In this document: positions 9,117 to 17,026 of the stretch, in pieces
Position numbering within the stretch: position 1 is the stretch's first letter
Layout: each line of letters opens with the position of its first letter
NCBI GenBank assembly: GCA_947384955.1
Contig: CANDJC010000010.1
Coordinates: forward strand, 1 to 54,487
From: an uncultured Eubacterium sp.
GTDB lineage: Bacteria > Bacillota > Clostridia > Lachnospirales > Lachnospiraceae
Direction: 5' to 3'
Length of the DNA stretch: 54,487 nt
Translations under genes and position numbers: made by a program
The notes under the pieces: model-generated
Told to the model about the DNA's origin: nothing
Seen by the model: the letters and a program-made list of their open reading frames with translations, nothing else
Databases searched by the model: none

Positions 9117-10526
9117 TTATTTCGAACCGTCGCCCGAAAGCACGACCTGAATCGTTCGAAACAGTATCTTCAAATCCAGGCTTAAAGACCATTCGGATAT
9201 ATACCGGGTATCAAGCGCTACCACCTGTTCAAAATCCGTAATATCATTGCGCCCGCTGACCTGCCACATGCCCGTCAGTCCCGGCTTAATCCCAAGGCGT
9301 CCCCTGTGGTGCAGCTGGTAATGCTCCACCTCGTCTACCGTCGGCGGACGCGTGCCCACCAGGCTCATTTCGCCTTTTAAGACATTCCAAAACTGCGGCA
9401 GCTCGTCAATCGAATATTTGCGGATAAAATGCCCGGCCGGAAAAATCCTCGGGTCGTCTGTCATTTTAAACATCAGGCCTTCCATCTCATTATGGTCCAT
9501 CAGGTCTGACTTGCGCTGCTCCGCATCCATATACATAGAACGGATTTTATAAATACGGAAAATCCGCCCGTTCTTTCCGACCCGTTCCTGTGAAAACAAT
9601 ACCGGGCCCGGAGCCTGTTTTTTAATCACCGGAGCAAAAATAATGAGCGCGATTCCCGCAATCAGTATCCCCACAAGACTCCCGGCGATATCCATTACCC
9701 GCTTAATAAACATTTCCGGAGGAGACGCAATATGCATGCTCGTCGTCAGCACCATATAATTGCCGCATTTTTCCAGAACCTTATTCGGCATCAGCGCCGT
9801 CTGCGGAATCAGGTTAAAATGCACGGTAATGCCGTATTCAATCAGCTGATTCGCCAGCGCTTCGCTCGAATCCCTTGTATTTCCGTTAATAAACACTTCA
9901 TCTACGACATGGGTCCTCACATATTCGTAAAAATCGTCCGCGTTCGCCACAACCGGCACTCCGCGCACCGTTTCTCCTTTTCGCGGAACATCCACAATAA
10001 CAATGCCGCTGACTTCAAAATCCCGGTAGGTATCATGCTCAAAATCCCGCACGCATTCCTCCGCATAGCGGTCCACGGTCAGGATAATCATGACCGCATT
10101 TTTTCGTTTCTTCTTTATATAATTACGCAAAGCCTGTTTATAAATACAGTGTACAATGTATTCATAAACAACAGACATAATCCAGAATGTAAAAAGGCTC
10201 TCTCTGGAATATACCGCCGACATTTTCGCTGCATACAGATAAACCAGCATTCCTACAAAGATAATTGTACAGGACGAGGCTACTTCCTCCAGCTCCACAA
10301 ACGCATCCCGCTTAATAATATCATGGTACGTTTCCTTGAAAAATACCACGCACAAATCCAGCAGTACCAGTATAACCGCCAGACGCAGATATGGTTCGCT
10401 CGCATAGGGATTCATCCAGCCATGCCGCATGATATAACCTGTAATAAAAGCCAGCTGCTGTACTAAAATATCCAGAATCGTAAAGTCCAGATGCTTGACC
10501 CAGCCAGTGTTCTCTTTTCTATACAT
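9117..10526 (-). CDS. polyprenyl glycosylphosphotransferase (initiating sugar transferase)
   Basis: This 469-residue membrane enzyme should start repeat-unit synthesis by moving a sugar-1-phosphate onto undecaprenyl phosphate. Four N-terminal membrane helices (about 15-125) are followed by a CoA-binding-like NAD(P) fold (about 140-245), a further helix (about 275-300) and the catalytic bacterial sugar-transferase domain. That domain shows FSQERVGKNGRIFRIYKIRSM, IRKYSIDELPQFWNVLKGEMSLVGTRPP and GLTGMWQVSGR. AAAGGAG precedes the ATG. The start overlaps the zinc-ribbon gene by 8 nt. A second enzyme of this class is encoded at 15613-17022. Which sugar each uses is not visible. Confidence 0.93.
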   Translation of the reverse strand: MYRKENTGWVKHLDFTILDILVQQLAFITGYIMRHGWMNPYASEPYLRLAVILVLLDLCVVFFKETYHDIIKRDAFVELEEVASSCTIIFVGMLVYLYAAKMSAVYSRESLFTFWIMSVVYEYIVHCIYKQALRNYIKKKRKNAVMIILTVDRYAEECVRDFEHDTYRDFEVSGIVIVDVPRKGETVRGVPVVANADDFYEYVRTHVVDEVFINGNTRDSSEALANQLIEYGITVHFNLIPQTALMPNKVLEKCGNYMVLTTSMHIASPPEMFIKRVMDIAGSLVGILIAGIALIIFAPVIKKQAPGPVLFSQERVGKNGRIFRIYKIRSMYMDAEQRKSDLMDHNEMEGLMFKMTDDPRIFPAGHFIRKYSIDELPQFWNVLKGEMSLVGTRPPTVDEVEHYQLHHRGRLGIKPGLTGMWQVSGRNDITDFEQVVALDTRYISEWSLSLDLKILFRTIQVVLSGDGSK

Positions 10527-10731
10527 GCTGCTCCTTTAGATTTCTCAGGTGAATATACAGCCAGCTGTCTGCATAATTCTCCCGCTCCTTGATTGTCATT
10601 TCGCTGTATTTGTCATATGTAAGCCTGGCCTGAAACATCTCCTGTTCCCCGCATTTATAGCATTCGACGTTTTTCCTGCGGGAAACCGTGCGCATCCAGC
10701 CGCATTTCGGACAAATATATACCTTGATCAT
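10519..10731 (-). CDS. small zinc-ribbon protein of unknown function
   Basis: A 70-residue cytosolic protein with two CxxC knuckles, CPKCGW (7-12) and CYKCGE (25-30), which together form a four-Cys zinc ribbon. The C-terminal half is polar and probably helical, ending LYIHLRNLKEQHV. It begins at ATG after GGGTAAGGG and overlaps the sugar-transferase gene by 8 nt. The tight coupling suggests a partner or regulator of that membrane enzyme, but this is inference from position only. I do not recognise a named family. Confidence 0.75.
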   Translation of the reverse strand: MIKVYICPKCGWMRTVSRRKNVECYKCGEQEMFQARLTYDKYSEMTIKERENYADSWLYIHLRNLKEQHV

Positions 10732-10785
10732 CCCTTACCCTTTCCTTCACATTTTTTATAACATTTTTTTATATTTCTATTTATA

Positions 10786-11625
10786 TTAACCGCCTGATTC
10801 TTCCACTCTGTAAACCGTATAATGTTCACTCTGCGCAGCCGGCACAACCGAAATCTGTGCAAGATAGCTGTCCATATCAAATTCAGTCTGAATCACTAAA
10901 TAATCCACGCCGTTTTTTTCCAGGCTCCGCCGCAAAGCCTTACTGTCATTTTGAATGCCTTCGTTCACCGCCGCGATCATATGCTGCTGGCGGACATATT
11001 TTTTATAATCATAGCCGTTTTTCGCCTGGTAAAGATATGCTTTGCGGGAAATCGCCCATACAATGCGCGGCTCATACGTGCGCACCTGATACTGCAGATA
11101 CATATTAAAAGCCGCCACAGGCTGTTCTTTCTCATTATCCCAGTCCGCCATAATCTCATCCGCAACCGTTAGCACCTCCGGGTCCAGACCATAAATATTT
11201 TTCGGACGGTTAAAATTCGCCCTGTTCAGAAAAAAGAAATTTGCACCAGCTGCCAGACAGAGCACAAGCGCTGCCGCCGCCAGAACAGCCTGTCCCTTCT
11301 TCGCCTTACCGGACACAGCACCCGATGCGGCATCGGACATCATCCCGGATGTAACCGCCTGCGTCACCACATACGCTGTCACAAACAAAACCGGCAGCAT
11401 CCAGAAAAACCTGTAATACGTCGTCGCATCCGTTAGTTTCCCCACAATCCGGTATGCAAATTCATTAAATATAAAGATAATCGCAAACAGCACCGCCGTC
11501 AATGCTTTTTTACCATTTTTTCCCTGATTCCGTTTCACATCCCGGTACCCTAACAGCACCAGGCTGACCGCAAATGCCGCCAGATATAAGGAATCTCCAT
11601 TATACTGTCTGAGTACGCCAGCCAT
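10786..11625 (-). CDS. membrane protein, probable C-terminal part of a DUF6077-like polypeptide
   Basis: This 279-residue protein has about four hydrophobic helices in its first 140 residues (around LYLAAFAVSLVLLGY, ALTAVLFAIIFIFNEF, FFWMLPVLFVTAYVV and AVLAAAALVLCLAAG). A soluble domain follows, with VRTYEPRIVWAISRKAYL and VDYLVIQTEFDMDSYLAQ. The ATG lies 1 nt past the stop of the upstream membrane gene, and GGAGG is inside that gene's last codons. The two parts are either a coupled pair or one gene split by a frameshift. Position inside the locus suggests a role in polymer assembly or modification, but no activity can be assigned. Confidence 0.75.
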   Translation of the reverse strand: MAGVLRQYNGDSLYLAAFAVSLVLLGYRDVKRNQGKNGKKALTAVLFAIIFIFNEFAYRIVGKLTDATTYYRFFWMLPVLFVTAYVVTQAVTSGMMSDAASGAVSGKAKKGQAVLAAAALVLCLAAGANFFFLNRANFNRPKNIYGLDPEVLTVADEIMADWDNEKEQPVAAFNMYLQYQVRTYEPRIVWAISRKAYLYQAKNGYDYKKYVRQQHMIAAVNEGIQNDSKALRRSLEKNGVDYLVIQTEFDMDSYLAQISVVPAAQSEHYTVYRVEESGG

Positions 11626-11626
11626 A

Positions 11627-12718
11627 TTATACCTCCAGAATCAGCCATCCCCTAGTATAACAGAAGTATACCGCAAGATAGCATACATTTGGCAGCAGAC
11701 AGCAGATTCCCCTTCGGATTACATTACCATCCAGCTTCCGCTCCACCGCCATATGCGCCAGCAGCATAATCACAATCATAGCCGGCACAAGCACAATACC
11801 CGACATCGACACAGCCACACTCGCAGACGCCGCCAGAAACAGTCTCGCCCAGCTGCTCTTATCCCCGCTGTCCGTCCAGATACGGTACAGCAGGTAACAG
11901 ACCGCCGGCACCACCACATTCGCGCAGTACGCCTTCGCCTCATACCCCCGCAGAATCAGAAACTGACCGCTCGTATCATAAACATCCCAGCAAATCGTCA
12001 TCACAATCGTTATCGTAACCAAAACCGCCGACTTCTTAAAATCCCTGTTAAACACCTTCATCGCAAAACTGTACACCACCGCATTCGTCAGCAGCACACA
12101 CAAAACCCCCGCCACATACTTCTGCAGCACCAGCGCCGACACCCCCGTCACCTGACTGAGCCACGCCGTATTCATATAAAACGCCGACAAAGCATACCGC
12201 AGCTCCATCGTCCTCCTCAAAACCCCGCTGCTCCCATCATACAAAAACATCGTATCCGTATCCACAGACGTCGTCATATTCCCAATATAATAAGCAAAAT
12301 CCCACCCAATATTCCTCTGCATCAGCACCGCCGAAGCACACTCACACAAAACCGCCGCCACAAGAATCCCCGCCAGAATCCTCACACCAGCCTCCGGACG
12401 CACCTTCACCCCCAAAGCCGCCCTCTTAGAACCCATCCTCTTATCCTGATTCCTGTCCTTAACCACCACAAACAGCGCCCCAGCCACCAAAACCGCCAGA
12501 ACCGCCATCCACGTCACACTCAGCACATGCAGCCTCTGCTTCGTCAGAATCAAAACCTCCGCAATCACCTGAAACACCGCAAAATACCCAAAAAACCCCA
12601 GCACCACCGCCTCCGGAACCACCGGACTGCACCCGCACTTTATACAAAACGCTCTGCCAAGTATATAATATATCAAAACACTAAAAAATAAAATGCATAT
12701 ACACAAAAAAATCTGCAT
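11627..12718 (-). CDS. DUF6077-like polytopic membrane protein
   Basis: With the start at ATG 12718 (AAAGGAG upstream), the product is 363 residues with about eight to ten hydrophobic helices, beginning MQIFLCICILFFSVLIYY. The motif NIGWDFAYYIGNMTTSVDTD and the extended hydrophobic layout resemble DUF6077 proteins of Clostridia glycan loci. The frame stays open upstream to 13051, but that part is repeat copy B read backwards and has no ribosome-binding site. Codon use differs from the neighbours: the coding strand is markedly G and T rich. The protein ends LILEV, 1 nt before the next start. Function is unknown. Confidence 0.75.
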   Translation of the reverse strand: MQIFLCICILFFSVLIYYILGRAFCIKCGCSPVVPEAVVLGFFGYFAVFQVIAEVLILTKQRLHVLSVTWMAVLAVLVAGALFVVVKDRNQDKRMGSKRAALGVKVRPEAGVRILAGILVAAVLCECASAVLMQRNIGWDFAYYIGNMTTSVDTDTMFLYDGSSGVLRRTMELRYALSAFYMNTAWLSQVTGVSALVLQKYVAGVLCVLLTNAVVYSFAMKVFNRDFKKSAVLVTITIVMTICWDVYDTSGQFLILRGYEAKAYCANVVVPAVCYLLYRIWTDSGDKSSWARLFLAASASVAVSMSGIVLVPAMIVIMLLAHMAVERKLDGNVIRRGICCLLPNVCYLAVYFCYTRGWLILEV

Positions 12719-12808
12719 CCCCGGCTCCTTTCCACTTCCCCTTCTGCCCCAAAAGAAAATCCACCACCGCCCCTCCTTCATCTCAGCCGTAAATTCTGCC
12801 AGTAACCA

Positions 12809-13087
12809 GCTGGATGGAGAAACTTTTTCCTTCTGCTGTGCCTCTGGAGAAAAGTTAGAAGTTCTTAGTTTTCTGCCCATCACCCAGGATTTGGGGCACA
12901 CAGCCTCCCCCATCCCAAAAACCAGGAAGCCCCAAAAGGCGCCCGCCTCCCCCACCGCCTTCCGCCCTCTAAAACCCCAGGGCATCGGGCGCCGGTCCGT
13001 CCGCAGCCACAGCCTGAACGCAGAAAACTTAGAACTTCTTACTTTTCGCAAGCGAAACAGCAGAAGGAAAAAGTTTCTCCATCCAGC
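12809..13087 (+). repeat. structured nested-hairpin repeat, copy B
   Basis: The outer stem pairs 12809-12839 with 13057-13087, 31 bp and perfect. A 9/9-nt internal loop follows (left side contains CTCTGGA, right side GCAAGCGAA). The 28-bp inner stem pairs 12849-12876 with 13020-13047, with only T12856-T13040 and T12866-T13030 unpaired. Inner hairpins are TTTGGGGC (12890-12897) with GCCCCAAA (12929-12936), and GGCGCCCG (12938-12945) with CGGGCGCC (12986-12993). The left flank carries the family box beginning TAAATTC (12790), and the right flank begins GCGTCC. The element fills the gap between the ABC ATPase gene and the DUF6077-like gene. Confidence 0.92.
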
Positions 13088-13122
13088 GTCCCCCTCCAGA
13101 AACCTCCCAGCCCCCTAATTCA

Positions 13123-13881
13123 TCACGACATATAATCATTATACAGCGGCAGCACCTCCCCCGCACTCCCCTGCATCTTAATCTTCCCCTCATGCAGCCA
13201 CAAAATCGTATCGCAGAGCTTCTCCAGCGTCTCCGTACTATGCGAAACAATCATAACCGTCCTCTCCTCATTCGTAATCAGCTCCTTCATCTTCCGATAG
13301 CTTTTCTTCTTAAACCGCACATCCCCGACACTAAGCACCTCATCAATCAGCATAATCTCCGTTTCCAGAATCGCCGTAATCGAAAAAGCCAGCTTCGAAT
13401 ACATCCCGCTCGAATACGTCCGCACCGGCTTATCAATAAACCCTTCCAGTTCAGAAAACTCAATAATTTCATCCAGCTTATCCTGCACCTGCTGTTCGCT
13501 GAACCCTAACAGCATCCCGCTTAAGAAAATATTCTCCCTTCCTGTCAGCTTTTTTTGAAATCCGACACCAATCGACAGCAGTGACACCGTATGCCCGTGC
13601 AGGTCAATGGAACCTTCATCAGCGGCAAAAATACCAGCCACAGCACGCAGCATCGTAGATTTCCCGCTGCCGTTTTTCCCGACGATTCCCATAATTTCCC
13701 CTTTCGGGACCTTAAATGAAATGCCGCGGACAGCTTCAAATACATCTATTTCCGATTTCTTCAGACTAAACAGGCTCTTTTTAATCGATATTTTGTTCAG
13801 ACATTTATACCGTATCTTTAAATCCGATACTTCAATCGCATATTCCTTCACAGGTTCTTTCAGAGTATCCATTTCATCCAT
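13123..13881 (-). CDS. polysaccharide export ABC transporter, ATP-binding protein (Wzt/TagH-like)
   Basis: This 252-residue ATPase drives export of lipid-linked polysaccharide across the membrane. It shows Walker A GIVGKNGSGKST, the Q-loop, the signature YSSGMYSKLAF, Walker B IMLIDEVLSVGD and the switch His in VSHSTE. The protein ends soon after the nucleotide-binding domain, so it lacks the long carbohydrate-binding tail of some Wzt proteins. Chain-length control must then lie elsewhere. GAGGAA precedes the ATG. Its partner permease is the next gene upstream, 86 nt away. Its 3' end becomes strongly G and T rich on the coding strand as it approaches repeat copy B. Confidence 0.93.
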   Translation of the reverse strand: MDEMDTLKEPVKEYAIEVSDLKIRYKCLNKISIKKSLFSLKKSEIDVFEAVRGISFKVPKGEIMGIVGKNGSGKSTMLRAVAGIFAADEGSIDLHGHTVSLLSIGVGFQKKLTGRENIFLSGMLLGFSEQQVQDKLDEIIEFSELEGFIDKPVRTYSSGMYSKLAFSITAILETEIMLIDEVLSVGDVRFKKKSYRKMKELITNEERTVMIVSHSTETLEKLCDTILWLHEGKIKMQGSAGEVLPLYNDYMS

Positions 13882-13967
13882 ACTGATTCCTCAATTTCTC
13901 TGCACTTCTGATATCACAGGCAAATTTCTGTTTCATACTGCATAACATCCGTCACATCCGCCCGCCG

Positions 13968-14750
13968 CTACATCACTTTTACATAACTGTTCTCATGCCG
14001 GTAAATATTATGTACCCCGGCTATGGACAAAACAATTCCAATCACAAACCACACTGCAACCGGCCCCCAGTCCGGCATTGTCTGATAAATCAGCACCCTT
14101 CGCATCGAATCTACTAACAGCGCCATCGGATTGCATTTTAAAAGCAGGCTGCTGTACGGATACGGCACGCGTTTTTGAATCGAATAAAAAATACCCGTTA
14201 AATAAAACAGCAGTTTCAGCACTACCGTTACAACATTTGCCAAATCCTCCACATACACTCCAAAATGCAGCAGCACGCTGCTGAACGCAAACGTCACAAC
14301 CAAAAGCACCGCAAACAGCGGAATTAACAGTACCGCCTTCCAGTCCACCGGAACACGGTAGCCTATCATCATAACGATGACCAGTGAAAAGGCAATCATC
14401 ATTTTAAATCCGTTCGATAAAATTTTAATTAAAATCAGGATAAATTTCGGTATATATACTTTTGACACAATCGGCTTATTTGCCGCCACAAGCTTCACGC
14501 TCTGCCTTAAGCAGGCGGAAAAAAAGTTCCAGCTGTTATAGCCGATAAAAATAAATACCGGCAGATAAGGCTCGCTTTTTTGAAAAACAATCACTGCCAC
14601 AAACGAATATACAATCATAAACAGCAGCGGGTCTAAAATCCACCACATCCAGCTTAAATGAGAGTTCGCAACTTCGGATTTCAGCTCGGATTTTGCTGCG
14701 TATACGGTATATTTTTGATATTTTCTGACATCACTGATAAATCGGTTCAA
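13968..14750 (-). CDS. polysaccharide export ABC transporter, permease (Wzm/TagG-like)
   Basis: An ABC-2 type permease of about 260 residues with six predicted helices. Conserved features are WMWWILDPLLFMIVYSFVAVIVF near the N-terminus, FIGYNSWNFFSACLRQSVKLVAANKPIVSKVYIPK, and the C-terminal KCNPMALLVDSMRRVL. It should pair with the adjacent ATPase to move the undecaprenyl-linked polymer outward. The likely start is TTG at 14750, 7 nt after AAGGAGA. The GTG at 14756 is too close to that site. The presence of this pair, with no Wzy polymerase or Wzx flippase visible, points to ABC-dependent polymer export. Confidence 0.92.
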   Translation of the reverse strand: MNRFISDVRKYQKYTVYAAKSELKSEVANSHLSWMWWILDPLLFMIVYSFVAVIVFQKSEPYLPVFIFIGYNSWNFFSACLRQSVKLVAANKPIVSKVYIPKFILILIKILSNGFKMMIAFSLVIVMMIGYRVPVDWKAVLLIPLFAVLLVVTFAFSSVLLHFGVYVEDLANVVTVVLKLLFYLTGIFYSIQKRVPYPYSSLLLKCNPMALLVDSMRRVLIYQTMPDWGPVAVWFVIGIVLSIAGVHNIYRHENSYVKVM

Positions 14751-14765
14751 TTGCACTCTCCTTAC

Positions 14766-15605
14766 TTATCCCAGATATTTGCGAAATCCGTTCCATGTAT
14801 AAAAAATCATATAATAAAAGGACTGCAGGCGTCCGTATCCTAAAAAGCGGTAACAGCCGTAATGCATATACGCCGATTTCAGCTTATTCCTGGACTTGCC
14901 GCCCTCGCTCTGCCTGGATTTAAGCAGCGGCAGATTCACGCCCGCAGCGGCCTTATATTTCCTCAGTATCCTCAGCCACAGAATATAATCTTCATGATAA
15001 CGGTCGCAGACAAATCCAAATTCTCCGGCTGCTTCCCGCAAAACGACTGCCGAGCCGCAGGGAATCAGGTTCGTGCGCATCATCATCGGATACGTAATGC
15101 GCTTCGGCACCGAAATCACCCGTCCGGTCTGCGTCCCGTCCGGCCGTACTAACTCCCTGGCCGTGCAGCACAGCACCGCGCCCGTGCGTTTCATGCACTT
15201 TATCTGAAGCCTGAGCTTATCCGGCTCCCACCAGTCGTCCGCGTCCAGAAAAGCCACGTACTTCCCGCGCGCAAGGCGGATTCCAAGATTGCGCGCCGCC
15301 GCTACCCCTGCGTTTTTCTTCTTTTTCACATACCGGATGCGCGCATCGTCCCGAAACCGCCCGACAGCCTCAGCCGTACCGTCCGTCGAGCAGTCGTCGA
15401 TAATAATCAGCTCCCAGGCTTCCTTACAGTTCTGGCCCTGCACCGATGCAATCGCCTGCCCGATATATTTCACGGCCTGATACGCCGGCATAATCACCGA
15501 TATGACCGGCTCCTGCACATCTTTTCTCCCGTCCGCACGCTCTTTTCTGCCTGTATCTGTATTCATATCTCTCAGCCCTTCTTCCATCCGCATGCTCTTT
15601 CCCAT
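14766..15605 (-). CDS. family 2 glycosyltransferase
   Basis: A 279-residue GT-A glycosyltransferase. After a polar N-terminus the domain begins VISVIMPAYQAVKYIGQA. The nucleotide-site motif is DDCSTDGT, and the metal-site motif FLDADDWW follows at about 120-127. The C-terminal region, with HYGCYRFLGYGRLQSFYYMIFYTWNGFRKYLG, is amphipathic and could contact the membrane. Two in-frame starts are plausible, at ATG 15605 and at the internal MNTDTG. The gene lies 7 nt after the sugar-transferase stop and 15 nt before the permease start, so it probably adds an early sugar to the lipid-linked chain. Confidence 0.9.
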   Translation of the reverse strand: MGKSMRMEEGLRDMNTDTGRKERADGRKDVQEPVISVIMPAYQAVKYIGQAIASVQGQNCKEAWELIIIDDCSTDGTAEAVGRFRDDARIRYVKKKKNAGVAAARNLGIRLARGKYVAFLDADDWWEPDKLRLQIKCMKRTGAVLCCTARELVRPDGTQTGRVISVPKRITYPMMMRTNLIPCGSAVVLREAAGEFGFVCDRYHEDYILWLRILRKYKAAAGVNLPLLKSRQSEGGKSRNKLKSAYMHYGCYRFLGYGRLQSFYYMIFYTWNGFRKYLG

Positions 15606-15612
15606 CTGATTC

Positions 15613-17022
15613 CTATTGTCCCTGCTGCTTTAACGCCGTCTTCTGGCTGTCCGCAACCCCTTCGGATTTTTCCTTCTGAAACAGAATCTTAACCGTCAGA
15701 AGTATCAGCTTGATATCCAGCCAGAGCGAATAATTCTCGATATACGTCAGATCCAGCTTCAGTTTATCATAAGGCACCGTATTATACTGCCCGTACACCT
15801 GCGCATACCCGGTCAGCCCCGCCTTCATTTTCAGGCGGAAGCGAAACTGCGGAATGCTCTGCTCATACTCTTTTGTAATCTCTTCGCGTTCCGGCCGCGG
15901 CCCCACAAACGACATGTCTCCTGCCAGCACATTAAACAGCTGCGGCAGCTCGTCTACATGCAGCCTTCGAATCACCCTGCCTACCGGGGTAATCCTGTCG
16001 TCGTGCGCGCTCGCCAGCCTTGCGCCTCTTTTTTCCGATTCCACAATCATGCTGCGGAACTTATATATCTGAAATGGTTTTCCGTCTTTAGTAATACGCT
16101 CCTGGGAATACAGTACCGGCCCGCCGTCGTATAATTTAATCGCGGCCGCTATGATAAGCATCACAGGCGATGCCAGAATGCACCCGCAGAGCCCGACTGC
16201 GATATCCATCGCACGCTTTAAAAAGCTCTGTCCAAAGGTCAGTCCCTGGTTGCGGAACAAAAGCAGCGGCGAATCAAATAAATCAATCTCCGACGCGCTG
16301 ATAATCATAATATCCGAGATTTTCGGCACCGAATAACAGCGTATATTCTTCTGAAAGCAAAACTTTAAAAACAGATTGCGCTCATGAGACGGAATGTCTC
16401 CGATTAAAACCGACTCATATTCCGGTATCATCCGCAGTATCCGTTCCACGCCTTCCCTCAAATGCACGGTTTCTTTTACCCGGTACTTATCTCCTCTTGA
16501 CTGCAGCTTGCGTATCAGAGCCTTCGGGCTGATATCGCCGTAAATCAGAAGCATCTCGTGCGGCGGATACAGCCTGGCATAAATACCGCGCATCGCAACA
16601 ATCCAGATAACGCCGACAATAATCTGCAGCAGCGCTAATATCGCAATCGGCGTAGAAAACTGCAGGAATTTCCATTTTTTTGCAATCAGAGCCAGCTGCA
16701 GGTATTCCACTGCGTTTGTGGCACACACGGACAGTATCTGGGAATACAGCACGTCCAGGTTGCGCAGATATCCGACCCGGAAGCCGCCCAGCACTTTCAT
16801 AAACAGCACAAGTATCACCGCATACAGAATAATCACCGTCCAGTGACCCCTTCTCCAGTAATAAAAATACCGGAAATATTTCCTCATGTCTGTCAGTTCC
16901 CTGTTCGCATAGTAGTTATACCACAGACAGGCAAACATCGCCGTCTGAACTGCCACAATCAAAATCGTTCCCAGCAGCATAAGAAACCGTTTGTACTGTT
17001 CTTTTGAATTCGTCCATTTCAT
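15613..17022 (-). CDS. second polyprenyl glycosylphosphotransferase (initiating sugar transferase)
   Basis: This 469-residue enzyme is of the WcaJ/CpsE class: about four or five N-terminal helices, a divergent nucleotide-binding-like middle part, another helix (about 275-295) and a C-terminal catalytic domain with YSQERITKDGKPFQIYKFRSM, RRLHVDELPQLFNVLAGDMSFVGPRPE and LTGYAQVYGQYNTVPYDKLKLDLTYI. It resembles 9117-10526 in plan but differs clearly in sequence. The P-R-P-E and YAQVYG variants suggest a different sugar. Having both in one locus implies two initiating sugars, two polymers, or one enzyme acting at a later step. Confidence 0.92.
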   Translation of the reverse strand: MKWTNSKEQYKRFLMLLGTILIVAVQTAMFACLWYNYYANRELTDMRKYFRYFYYWRRGHWTVIILYAVILVLFMKVLGGFRVGYLRNLDVLYSQILSVCATNAVEYLQLALIAKKWKFLQFSTPIAILALLQIIVGVIWIVAMRGIYARLYPPHEMLLIYGDISPKALIRKLQSRGDKYRVKETVHLREGVERILRMIPEYESVLIGDIPSHERNLFLKFCFQKNIRCYSVPKISDIMIISASEIDLFDSPLLLFRNQGLTFGQSFLKRAMDIAVGLCGCILASPVMLIIAAAIKLYDGGPVLYSQERITKDGKPFQIYKFRSMIVESEKRGARLASAHDDRITPVGRVIRRLHVDELPQLFNVLAGDMSFVGPRPEREEITKEYEQSIPQFRFRLKMKAGLTGYAQVYGQYNTVPYDKLKLDLTYIENYSLWLDIKLILLTVKILFQKEKSEGVADSQKTALKQQGQ

Positions 17023-17026
17023 AGAT

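Noticed and set aside
11753..12691. Plus-strand frame of 312 codons rich in Arg, His and Pro
   Set aside because: It is the complement of the G/T-rich DUF6077-like gene. The A+C bias removes stops in this frame. No start signal or fold.
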